The notes below the pieces were generated by a model, which was not told the DNA's origin, did not search any database, and saw nothing but the letters and a program-made list of their open reading frames with translations. The position numbers were made by a program, and so were the translations under genes. Positions 1 through 6,420 of a DNA stretch of 11,781 nucleotides are shown here, piece by piece. The DNA is from Savagea sp. (lineage in GTDB: Bacteria; Bacillota; Bacilli; Bacillales_A; Planococcaceae). Position 1 is the first letter of the stretch; each line of letters begins with the position of its first letter. The DNA is taken from the NCBI GenBank assembly GCA_030146155.1, contig JASLCF010000086.1, positions 1 to 11,781 on the forward strand. The letters are read 5' to 3'.

Positions 1-341
1 GGTGAAATACCGAATTGTTGATGTAAATTAGCGCCTGCTCCAGCGACCATCGCAATTCCTACCCCAAATAAAGTCAAAACAATAATCCAATCAATAATAG
101 TACCTAACGTTTTTCCACTAATTTTATAAATTACTTCTTTGTGGTTCTTCGCTTTTAATCGGCTTCCTAGTCGAACGAGTTGCATCCCTAAAAAAGCAAA
201 GAGAGCAGTCGCCACGATAGCTGCCATCGTACCCATTGTTCCAAAACTCGTAAAATATTGTACAATCTCTCTTCCAGATGCAGCACCTGCTCCGACAATA
301 ACGCCGATGAAAGCACTTGCAATTTTTAATATTCGTAACAT
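1..341 (-). CDS. ykvI: YkvI-type integral membrane protein (5' part, cut by window edge)
   Basis: The first ~113 residues of a membrane protein are encoded; the rest lies left of the window. The start is the ATG at 341-339, preceded on the minus strand by a GGAGG site (complement of 349-353). The translation begins MLRILKIASAFIGVIVGAGA and continues ASGREIVQYF, then a second hydrophobic segment and a third near IIDWIIVLTLFGVGIAMVAG. The glycine-rich VGAGxASGxEIxQFF stretch is the hallmark I associate with B. subtilis YkvI and relatives. These are multi-spanning proteins of the amino acid/polyamine transporter fold type whose substrate, to my knowledge, is not established. It would be a cytoplasmic-membrane protein with about ten helices if full length. 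It is transcribed in the same direction as the upstream exporter gene but separated from it by a terminator at 446-495, so it is probably its own unit. Confidence 0.8.
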   Translation of the reverse strand, partial: MLRILKIASAFIGVIVGAGAASGREIVQYFTSFGTMGTMAAIVATALFAFLGMQLVRLGSRLKAKNHKEVIYKISGKTLGTIIDWIIVLTLFGVGIAMVAGAGANLHQQFGIS

Positions 342-386
342 AAAAAATCCTCCAATTGATACAGTTTAAAAAATATCCGAATCTTT

Positions 387-415
387 ATCTTATCACTATC
401 TCAATATTTTTTCAG
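387..415 (-). promoter_or_regulatory. Candidate sigma-A promoter for the ykvI-type gene
   Basis: On the minus strand a -35 CTGAAA (complement of 410-415) is separated by 17 nt from a -10 TAAGAT (complement of 387-392). Each box matches consensus at 4 of 6 positions. It lies about 45 bp ahead of the start codon and downstream of the preceding terminator, where a promoter is expected. The call is by eye only. Confidence 0.3.
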
Positions 416-445
416 GGAATTTATGGTTGAATCGACGAAATTAAC

Positions 446-495
446 AAAAAAAGACAACCCTTAAGCCATGCGACTGTAAGCGTTGTCTCTTTTTT
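446..495 (-). terminator. Intrinsic terminator of the BmrA-type exporter gene
   Basis: An A-run and GACAAC (446-458) pair with GTTGTC and a U-run (482-495). The stem continues inward with CTTA/TAAG and a short inner helix. Read on the minus strand it lies directly after the exporter stop codon and ends in at least seven T residues. The other strand also carries a T-run (489-495), so it may act both ways. Confidence 0.85.
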
Positions 496-499
496 AAAT

Positions 500-2239
500 T
501 TATTCGAAAGTTAGTCCCTGGCCTTCTGCAAATGCACGGTATTTTTCATGAGTCGCATACAATTCTTCATGTGTCCCTCTACCTGTAATTTCACCTTGCT
601 CAATAAAAATAAGTTGATCCGCATGAATAATGGTAGACAAACGATGGGCAATCATAAAAGTCGTTCTCCCACGCATTAAAACTTGTAATGCTTCTTGGAC
701 ATGTGCCTCTGAACCGCTATCCAAATTGGACGTCGCTTCATCCAGTAATAAAATCTCAGGATTGTGTAGTAACGCACGGGCAATCGCGATTCTTTGTCGT
801 TGACCTCCTGATAATTTCATCCCTCTTTCTCCTACAAATGTGTCTAGACCCTCAGGCAATTGCTGTATAAATTCAAGAGCATTTGCCGAACGTGCGGCCG
901 CTTCAATTTGTTCATCAGGTGGAATGTTAGTTAATCCATAAGCAATATTATCTCGAATAGATCCATTCATTAAAGGACTTTCTTGAGAAACATAGCCTAT
1001 TTTAGAACGCCAATCCCTCAATTGAATCGTTTGAATCGGCTGGCCTGCAAAGGTAATGCGGCCACTCGTCGGTTCATAAAAACGCTCAATCAAAGAAAAT
1101 GTAGTCGTTTTCCCACCTCCACTAGGTCCTACAAAAGCTGTGACTGTCCCTGGTTTTGCTGTGAAGTCAATCCCTTTTAAAATCGGCTGACCTTCTTCAT
1201 ATCCGAAAGTAACCTGTTCAAAGGCAATTTCTCCTTGTTGAGAAAGAATCTCTCCTTGCTCTTGTTCTACAGGGATTTTTAGGATAGTTTGAATGCGTTC
1301 TGTAGCCCCTACTGCTTTTTGAAACGCAGTAAAGAAATGAGCCATCTGTCCAAAAGGCATCATAATTTGAAATAATAGAAATAAAATGGCTACCAAAGTT
1401 CCTGCAGATAAATGACCTTGTGCTACTTGTGCTCCGCCGTAACCAAATACGACAATTAACATCCCCATCATCGTTAACATCATTAACGGGGAAACAATGG
1501 CTTGAATCTTAGCTTCCTTCAAACCGTACCCAAACAAGGACCGAATCGCTCGACTTCCTTTTTCTTGTTCAATCGTTTCAGCTCTATAAGCTTTGACTAA
1601 TCGTATATCGCCAAGTGTGCGTCCTAAGTGACCAGAAAAGTTCGCCATTTCAGCCTGTGTTGCTCTTGCCACTTTACTCATCATCTTACCTAATGGGAAG
1701 ATAATGAGCATACTGACGGGCACACTAACAAGCATAATGAGTGTCATTTTCCAATCCAAAAACAGCAAAATAATCACAGCACCTACGATGGAAATAATAC
1801 CTGTAATAAACGATACAAAATGATCTGTGACTAATGATTTGATGACCGTCGTATCTTGCGTGATTCGACTCATTGTCTCTCCTGTTTCTGTCGCATCATA
1901 AAATTCAATTGGGAGATGTAAAACGTGTTGCCACACTTTTTCTCTCACATCTTGCACTAACGTTTCTCCTAGATAAGCTAATAAATAATAAGAAATTCCG
2001 CCCGCTATCGCTTGTATTAAAAATAATACGACTAAAAAAGCGACTGTTGACCAAGTGAAATGAGCTGTGCTGAATGAATCCACTAAGCCTTTTGTTAACA
2101 AAGGAACTGCCAAACTTGCCCCTGTTTGAAGAATAGCTAAGAACAATGCCAGAAGCGTCAGTCCTATTGGCCATTTGAGTTGCTTTAAAAAATGAAAGAA
2201 CTCCTTTGAGCTCATGGTGGGTTGTTGTTCTGTTGTCAC
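500..2239 (-). CDS. bmrA: BmrA-type ABC multidrug exporter, TMD-NBD half-transporter
   Basis: A 579-residue half-transporter, expected to act as a homodimer in the cytoplasmic membrane exporting hydrophobic drugs or lipids with ATP. Six transmembrane helices fill about residues 25-310. The nucleotide-binding domain follows with Walker A GPSGGGKT (371-378), Q-loop VSQESPL (Q419), signature LSGGQRQR (476-483), Walker B ILLLDEA with catalytic Glu501, and H-loop His532. All catalytic residues are present. The sequence tracks B. subtilis BmrA (YvcC) closely, for example SGETVSR/TGETMSR, GYGGxQV and ITGRGTH. I chose the GTG at 2239: a GAGAGGG site sits six bases upstream, and the resulting N-terminus (26 residues before helix 1) matches BmrA. 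The ATG at 2275 would give 591 residues but has no Shine-Dalgarno sequence and overlaps a TATAAAAT promoter-like element. It is monocistronic by its flanking terminator. Family is very likely; substrate range is inferred. Confidence 0.92.
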   Translation of the reverse strand: MTTEQQPTMSSKEFFHFLKQLKWPIGLTLLALFLAILQTGASLAVPLLTKGLVDSFSTAHFTWSTVAFLVVLFLIQAIAGGISYYLLAYLGETLVQDVREKVWQHVLHLPIEFYDATETGETMSRITQDTTVIKSLVTDHFVSFITGIISIVGAVIILLFLDWKMTLIMLVSVPVSMLIIFPLGKMMSKVARATQAEMANFSGHLGRTLGDIRLVKAYRAETIEQEKGSRAIRSLFGYGLKEAKIQAIVSPLMMLTMMGMLIVVFGYGGAQVAQGHLSAGTLVAILFLLFQIMMPFGQMAHFFTAFQKAVGATERIQTILKIPVEQEQGEILSQQGEIAFEQVTFGYEEGQPILKGIDFTAKPGTVTAFVGPSGGGKTTTFSLIERFYEPTSGRITFAGQPIQTIQLRDWRSKIGYVSQESPLMNGSIRDNIAYGLTNIPPDEQIEAAARSANALEFIQQLPEGLDTFVGERGMKLSGGQRQRIAIARALLHNPEILLLDEATSNLDSGSEAHVQEALQVLMRGRTTFMIAHRLSTIIHADQLIFIEQGEITGRGTHEELYATHEKYRAFAEGQGLTFE

Positions 2240-2395
2240 TTTTTTCCCTCTCTTCTCAACTGTTATTTTATACATTCTTTTTACTAGTGTACCTCACTTT
2301 ACGAAAACTGCTTTTAAAAGTTTCACATTCAACTTAAAAAACAACTTTTACTCCAATCAACCACATGCATTTGAAATCAAAAGGAGTATTATAAA

Positions 2396-2436
2396 ACAGC
2401 GATTCATTTTCAATTGTATCGAAAATGAATCGCTGT
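2396..2436 (-). terminator. Perfect 16-bp hairpin, probable terminator downstream of niaP
   Basis: ACAGCGATTCATTTTC (2396-2411) pairs perfectly with 2421-2436 across a 9-nt loop. On the minus strand it is followed by TTTAT, a short T-tract. It lies about 130 bp past the niaP stop and upstream of the exporter gene, so it would end niaP transcription. The plus-strand side has no T-run. The gap 2240-2564 otherwise holds only the exporter promoter region and an 8-bp inverted repeat, ATGGATTG/CAATCCAT, near 2475-2513. Confidence 0.6.
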
Positions 2437-2564
2437 AGTTGTTGGATTGAAAGACTTAAAAAGTAGAGTTGTTATGGATTGTAATAAGCATCCTTTTGGC
2501 ATGTCAATCCATGGGATGATGACTTTTCAGTAGCCTCTCCTTACTAGACAATCTTGTTCACTCT

Positions 2565-3767
2565 TTACTCTAATTCAATTTGTTTCGTTTCAGTTCCTAA
2601 TAGAAGCAGAGCGATGATCCCTATTAAAATCGCGCCGCAAAACACACTAAAAATCGTTCCATACGTATAATCACTAGCTAGCATTGACCCTACTAATAAT
2701 GGACCGAAAATGCCTCCTACACGACCAATTGCCGCTGCCATACCTGAACCAGTTGCACGAATAGCCGTTGGATATTGTTCCGGTGAATAAGCATACAATG
2801 CTCCCCATGCCCCTAAATTAAAGAAAGATAACAATGCCCCAAATAATAATAGCATCGGCCCCGTTGTCGCCATTCCAAAAAGTAAAGCGGATAAAGCCGT
2901 CCCAAATAAATACGTCGATAAAACAAACTTACGCCCTGCGCGTTCGATTAACCAAGCGGCCGTAAAATACCCAGGCAATTGTGCCAATGTCATCAGTAAG
3001 ACGTAGCCGAAACTTTGGATCATATCAAATCCTTTTCCCATCATGACGCTCGGCAACCATAAAAACATTCCGTAATATGAAAAGACAACAGTGAACCAAA
3101 CTATCCATAGCATGAGTGTTCTTTTGGCATATTTTTTTGACCAAACAAGACGTAAGTTGTTGAACACAGATGTTTTTTCTTTATTTATCCCTTCGAATTT
3201 AGGCGAATCCGGTAAGTTTTTTCGTAAATAAATTGCATAAAAAGCAGGAAGAGCTGTCAGCAGTAATGCTACTCGCCAACCGTAATCGGGAATGACAAAA
3301 TAAGCAATAAGTGCCGCAATTAACCAACCCGCTGCCCAAAAACTTTCTAACAAAACAACCATCTTTCCTCTTTCATGTGCTTCAACGCTTTCGGAAACAA
3401 GTGTAGAAGCAACAGGTAGTTCTCCACCTAATCCTGCACCTACAAAAAAGCGTAAGACTAAAAACACGGTTAACCCTGTTGCAAATGCAGATAAACCACT
3501 CGCAACTGAAAATAAAACAAGCGTAATCATAAACACTTGTTTTCGACCGATACGATCTGCCAATAAGCCAAAGCCGAATGCTCCAACAGCCATTCCAATT
3601 GAATTCATACTCCCAATCCAACCTGCTTCTGTAGAGGTCAGATTCCACTCTATTGCAACTGCCGCAATCACGAAGGATAAAATCCCAACGTCCATTGCAT
3701 CAAACATCCAAGCTGTTCCTGAAATCCCAAGTAGTTTTTTATTTGAAATTGATTTTGTTTGTGCCAT
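2565..3767 (-). CDS. niaP: Niacin permease NiaP (YceI), MFS transporter
   Basis: A 400-residue major facilitator superfamily protein that would import nicotinate or nicotinamide for NAD salvage. It resembles B. subtilis YceI (NiaP) along its full length, as I recall that sequence: FDAMDVGILSF in helix 1 (22-32), motif A GLLADRIGRK (67-76), GLGGELPVASTLVSE (112-126), LPDSPK (185-190), YYGMFLWLPSV (231-241), LAQLPGYF (261-268), SPEQYPTAIRATGSG (328-342) and the C-terminus TETKQIELE. Twelve hydrophobic segments are visible. An in-frame ATG three codons upstream (3776) abuts its own GAAGGG with no spacing. The same site is nine bases from the ATG at 3767, so I prefer 3767. In Bacillales niaP is typically repressed by NiaR (YrxA); a candidate operator lies just upstream. 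Alternative: another aromatic-acid-type MFS carrier, considered unlikely. Confidence 0.92.
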   Translation of the reverse strand: MAQTKSISNKKLLGISGTAWMFDAMDVGILSFVIAAVAIEWNLTSTEAGWIGSMNSIGMAVGAFGFGLLADRIGRKQVFMITLVLFSVASGLSAFATGLTVFLVLRFFVGAGLGGELPVASTLVSESVEAHERGKMVVLLESFWAAGWLIAALIAYFVIPDYGWRVALLLTALPAFYAIYLRKNLPDSPKFEGINKEKTSVFNNLRLVWSKKYAKRTLMLWIVWFTVVFSYYGMFLWLPSVMMGKGFDMIQSFGYVLLMTLAQLPGYFTAAWLIERAGRKFVLSTYLFGTALSALLFGMATTGPMLLLFGALLSFFNLGAWGALYAYSPEQYPTAIRATGSGMAAAIGRVGGIFGPLLVGSMLASDYTYGTIFSVFCGAILIGIIALLLLGTETKQIELE

Positions 3768-3791
3768 TCTCTTCATCCCTTCAACTGTCTT

Positions 3792-3801
3792 GTCACCTGA
3801 C
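3792..3801 (-). promoter_or_regulatory. Candidate NiaR-type operator in niaP leader
   Basis: GTCACCTGAC is an inverted repeat (GTCA, two-base spacer, TGAC) 25-34 bp upstream of the niaP start. Position and symmetry fit a repressor site, and NiaR is the usual regulator of niaP in this group. I cannot verify a match to the NiaR consensus from memory, so the assignment is inference. Confidence 0.35.
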
Positions 3802-3827
3802 TACTCAATGATACTACATTTTAAATG

Positions 3828-3862
3828 CATTGCACACACTTTTTTAATGCAATGGTTCATTG
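3828..3862. repeat. Nested inverted repeats upstream of niaP
   Basis: CATTGCA (3828-3834) is mirrored by TGCAATG (3848-3854). The second arm forms another dyad, CAATG-GTT-CATTG, at 3850-3862. They sit about 60-95 bp upstream of the niaP start, in the promoter area, and could be protein-binding sites. No owner is recognised. Confidence 0.35.
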
Positions 3863-3989
3863 ATTTACGCTCTACCATTTTATGTTTTCTAGAGACCGCT
3901 ATTCAAATGCTCAAAGGAAAAAGAGGTATCCCTTTAGACTTTTAAAAGAGTTCTCCTCCCATTTGTCTCTTCGATAAAACCCTTCTCAA

Positions 3990-4018
3990 TTGACATTAAA
4001 AAGGAAATCAGTTAATCT
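3990..4018 (+). promoter_or_regulatory. Sigma-A promoter of the Fe-S/acetyltransferase operon
   Basis: A perfect -35 TTGACA (3990-3995), a 17-nt spacer and a weaker -10 TAATCT (4013-4018) lie about 50 bp before the ATG at 4067. The divergent intergenic region (3768-4066) holds this promoter, the niaP control sites and no gene. Confidence 0.6.
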
Positions 4019-4066
4019 ATCTAGAATTCAAAGTATCTATTTGAAAATGGCTAAGGAGTGATAAGA

Positions 4067-4489
4067 ATGAACACGGAATACAGAGCATATGCTAATGAAG
4101 AAATTGAAGTTCGTTTTGATGCCAAAAGATGTCTACATGCGGCTGAATGCGTAAAAGGCTTACCTCTTGTCTTTGATGTCAAGAATCGACCATGGATTCA
4201 ACCTGAGCATGCAGATGCCGACGAAATTGCGACAGTGATTGAAAAATGTCCAAGTGGTGCATTAACTTATGTAAGAAAAGATGGAAAAGCAGAAGAAATC
4301 GCACCTGCGCCTCCAACGCTCACTTTCTTGAATAACAATCTACTTCTTGCCCATGGAGAGATGCTTCTACAACAGGGAGATCAACAACTACAGGTGAAAC
4401 GTGCAACGCTATGTGGTTGTGGTGACTCTGACAATAAACCATTTTGTGATAACACGCATCAATGCTTTTCAAAATCAAAGGAGGTTTAA
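4067..4489 (+). CDS. Fused YjdI-type [4Fe-4S] and CDGSH-type iron-sulfur protein
   Basis: A 140-residue cytosolic protein with two metal-binding parts. Residues ~8-70 resemble E. coli YjdI (divergent 4Fe-4S mono-cluster, Fer4_19): CLHAAEC (Cys22, Cys28), the RPWIQP block (41-46) and CPSGAL (Cys61). Residues 116-131 form a CDGSH-type [2Fe-2S] motif with the C-x-C-x2-S-x3-P-x-C-D-x-x-H pattern and its 3Cys-1His ligands Cys116, Cys118, Cys127 and His131. The usual CDGSH core reads CDNTH here. The start is the ATG at 4067, served by TAAGGAG eight bases upstream; an in-frame GTG at 4058 overlaps that site and is unlikely. The acetyltransferase gene follows four bases after the stop, with its ribosome site inside this gene's end, suggesting translational coupling. 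Electron transfer or cluster handling is a plausible role, but the true function is unknown. Confidence 0.88.
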   Translation: MNTEYRAYANEEIEVRFDAKRCLHAAECVKGLPLVFDVKNRPWIQPEHADADEIATVIEKCPSGALTYVRKDGKAEEIAPAPPTLTFLNNNLLLAHGEMLLQQGDQQLQVKRATLCGCGDSDNKPFCDNTHQCFSKSKEV

Positions 4490-4493
4490 AATA

Positions 4494-4772
4494 ATGGTAG
4501 AAATTAAACAAGGAAAGCAAAAATTTTATGTAGGTGAATCCGAAGAAAAAAACATTGCGGAAATACATTATGTTCCTACCGGTGCTGACCGTCTCATTAT
4601 TGACCATACCTTTGTCTCTGACGAACTACGAGGACAAGGGGTAGGAGATTTACTCGTTCAACAGGTCGTAGCATTGGCACGAACTGAAAATAAAAAAATC
4701 ATTCCACTTTGTCCATTTGCTCGTAAACAGATGGAACAAACCAAAGCGTATCATGATGTGGCTCAATTTTAA
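4494..4772 (+). CDS. YjdJ/NATD1-like small GNAT-fold acetyltransferase
   Basis: A 92-residue single-domain protein. LRGQGVG (45-51) is the acetyl-CoA pyrophosphate-binding loop of GNAT enzymes (R/QxxGxG/A). IPLCPFARK (70-78) followed by HDV is the C-terminal signature of the short YjdJ/NATD1-like family, which lacks the longer GNAT N-terminal part. The start is the ATG at 4494 with AAAGGAGG seven bases upstream (4477-4484), overlapping the stop of the previous gene. The reading frame is open further upstream but inside the Fe-S gene. In E. coli yjdI and yjdJ are also neighbours, so the pairing supports a shared pathway. The acetyl acceptor is unknown. Transcription ends at the hairpin immediately downstream. 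Confidence 0.87.
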   Translation: MVEIKQGKQKFYVGESEEKNIAEIHYVPTGADRLIIDHTFVSDELRGQGVGDLLVQQVVALARTENKKIIPLCPFARKQMEQTKAYHDVAQF

Positions 4773-4812
4773 AATAAATCCCGCGAATTGCTAATCATTC
4801 GCGGGATTTATT
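4773..4812. terminator. Bidirectional terminator between convergent genes
   Basis: Positions 4773-4788 pair perfectly with 4797-4812: a 16-bp stem with a GC-rich core, CCCGCG, and an 8-nt loop. On the minus strand it is followed by a TTTTA-type tract; on the plus strand the T-rich part lies within and after the stem (TTTATT). The stop codon of the minus gene (4810-4808) is inside the stem and the plus gene stops one base before it. Confidence 0.85.
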
Positions 4813-5596
4813 GTGATTGTTGAAGCGTCCAAGCGGGTTCTTGAGTCACTTGAAAAAGATGCCATTCATAAGGACCGATTGTAAACATCGCTGTTCGACC
4901 CTTTGGTGCAACATAGATATGAGTAATCATTTCATTCTCAATGGCTTGTTTACATCGTTCGAATGCCTCTTCATCCTCATTGCCTAGCACCCATTCATTT
5001 GCTGTAGTTAAATGCCAAGCCGCTCGTACTGTCAATTGCCATTGCTCGATGAAGAGTACCAAGGTATTTTCTTCACATTGCATTTGATGAATTGTTTTTC
5101 CAGTCAACTTTTCAAAATCTCTTACTCCAAAAAATTGTTGCCATATCTTTTCAATTTGTCTTTTTGCGATTTGAGCAATTTCAGAGGAGGTGCACCCTCT
5201 TTGATTGTCTCCAACTTCCATTTCTTCAATCTCTTCGTCTAGTCGATACCATTCTTTGGCCAATTCATCTAAATAATCTTCTTCTCTCAGACACTGACTC
5301 ACACGTTGAAATTGAGAATAGTTATACTTTCTTTTGAGTTGCTCGAGTTGATCTTTGATATATCCTTTGACGATTTCCTCTCTTGTCAGTACTGGAAAAA
5401 TAGTAGCTTCTACTACGTGTAGAAATGCTTCTTCGACTTCAAATGCATTTAAAGGTTGAATAAAATCCAAGCACGCTAGCTGGACCACTTCTTCCTGTTC
5501 ACAGCCTTGTTGCATGGCTAAAATAGCGAATGTCACATAATCCTCAGGCTCTGCTTGTTTCAACATTCGTCGATATAGGAGTGTTTCCCACTTCAT
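4808..5596 (-). CDS. Uncharacterised 262-residue cytosolic protein
   Basis: I do not recognise this protein family with confidence. It starts at the ATG at 5596 with a strong GAGGAGG site seven bases upstream, and is therefore well supported as a gene. There is no signal peptide or membrane segment. The sequence is acidic and mostly helical in character, with a charged stretch rich in Glu/Lys/Arg at ~75-135 (for example DQLEQLKRKY and LDEEIEEMEV) that may be coiled coil. A more beta-like C-terminal part with THIYVAPKGRTAMFTIGPYEWHLF is at ~228-250. Scattered cysteines (near 32, 42, 102, 135, 174, 215) show no metal-binding spacing. It lies 71 bp downstream of the siderophore ATPase gene on the same strand, but a terminator separates them. 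Its stop codon is embedded in the convergent terminator. A link to iron uptake is possible but not shown. Confidence 0.75.
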   Translation of the reverse strand: MKWETLLYRRMLKQAEPEDYVTFAILAMQQGCEQEEVVQLACLDFIQPLNAFEVEEAFLHVVEATIFPVLTREEIVKGYIKDQLEQLKRKYNYSQFQRVSQCLREEDYLDELAKEWYRLDEEIEEMEVGDNQRGCTSSEIAQIAKRQIEKIWQQFFGVRDFEKLTGKTIHQMQCEENTLVLFIEQWQLTVRAAWHLTTANEWVLGNEDEEAFERCKQAIENEMITHIYVAPKGRTAMFTIGPYEWHLFQVTQEPAWTLQQSQ

Positions 5597-5610
5597 TTCT
5601 CTTCCTCCTC

Positions 5611-5644
5611 AAAAAAGACACTTTGTGTATGCTACAAAGTGTCT
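5611..5644 (-). terminator. Intrinsic terminator of the siderophore importer operon
   Basis: AGACACTTTGT (5616-5626) pairs perfectly with 5634-5644 around a 7-nt loop. On the minus strand it is followed by five T residues (complement of 5611-5615) and lies 24 bp after the ATPase stop. The T-run directly abuts the GAGGAGG ribosome site of the next gene. Confidence 0.85.
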
Positions 5645-5666
5645 ATAACAAATTCAGTTTTGTCAA
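5638..5666 (-). promoter_or_regulatory. Candidate promoter of the 262-residue gene, overlapping the terminator
   Basis: On the minus strand a perfect -35 TTGACA (complement of 5661-5666) is followed after 17 nt by GACACT (complement of 5638-5643), a 3/6 match to the -10 box. Initiation would fall near the hairpin loop, so the new transcript would lack the 5' arm and escape termination. The weak -10 keeps confidence low. Confidence 0.35.
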
Positions 5667-5667
5667 T

Positions 5668-6420
5668 CTAATAAATCGCAATCGGCCCTTTAGGACCCTC
5701 GATAATATCAATCTGAGTTTCAAAGATGTCTGTAAGAATCTCCGGTTTCATGACTTCTTCAACTGTTCCAAAAGCTGCAATCTGTCCATCCTTCATCGCA
5801 CAAATTCGATCTGAATATTGGGCAGCAAAATTAATGTCATGCATTACCGTTAAAATCGTACGTCCAAATTCATTAGCAACATGTCTTAAGTAAGACATCA
5901 TTTGTACTGAACGTGCAATATCTAAATTATTTAAGGGTTCATCTAACAATACATATTCCGTCTCTTGACATAACACCATCGCAACATAAGCCCTTTGGCG
6001 TTGACCGCCCGACAATTCATCTAAATAACGATTTTCTAGTGCAGTTAAGTCTAAAAAATCAATATACTTGGAGATAATCGCTTCATCCTCAGTCGTTAAG
6101 CGACCTTTTGAATAAGGAAAACGACCAAAACCAGCAAGTTGACGAACGGTTAGACGAGTCACAAAGTGGTTTTCTTGACGTAAAATCGTCAATACTTTGG
6201 CTAAATCTTTAGACTTTGTATGAGCTACATCCATGCCTGCTACTTCAATCTGGCCTTCATCCATATCGAGTAATCGACCAATCATCATTAAAGTCGTTGA
6301 TTTACCAGCACCGTTAGGACCAATCAAAGAAGTAAATCCAGCCTTTGGAATTTCAATATCCAAGGGACCTATCTTCACTGTTTCTGCATATTGTTTTTTA
6401 GCGTTTATAATTTTTATCAT
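5668..6420 (-). CDS. yclP: Fe-siderophore ABC importer ATPase (YclP-like)
   Basis: A 250-residue ATP-binding subunit that would power siderophore import at the cytoplasmic face. It has Walker A GPNGAGKST (34-42), Q-loop Gln82, the family stretch GRFPYSKGRLT (99-109), signature LSGGQRQR (136-143), Walker B YVLLDEP (156-162), D-loop NNLD (164-167) and switch His194. All expected residues are intact. GRFPYSKGRLT and DEPLNNLD place it with B. subtilis YclP, FatE and other FecE-type ATPases. Its ATG overlaps the stop of the preceding permease as ATGA, with AAGGAAGAGG upstream, so translation is coupled. It is the last gene of the operon, followed by a terminator. Catechol-type siderophore (petrobactin-like) specificity is inferred from the YclNOPQ resemblance only. 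Confidence 0.92.
   Translation of the reverse strand: MIKIINAKKQYAETVKIGPLDIEIPKAGFTSLIGPNGAGKSTTLMMIGRLLDMDEGQIEVAGMDVAHTKSKDLAKVLTILRQENHFVTRLTVRQLAGFGRFPYSKGRLTTEDEAIISKYIDFLDLTALENRYLDELSGGQRQRAYVAMVLCQETEYVLLDEPLNNLDIARSVQMMSYLRHVANEFGRTILTVMHDINFAAQYSDRICAMKDGQIAAFGTVEEVMKPEILTDIFETQIDIIEGPKGPIAIY

Noticed and set aside
1873..2174. Frames on both strands inside the exporter gene
   Set aside because: Both lie within a gene with full domain support and show no ribosome sites or family features.
4320..4607. 95-codon minus frame across the Fe-S/acetyltransferase junction
   Set aside because: It is antisense to two genes with clear motifs and ribosome sites.
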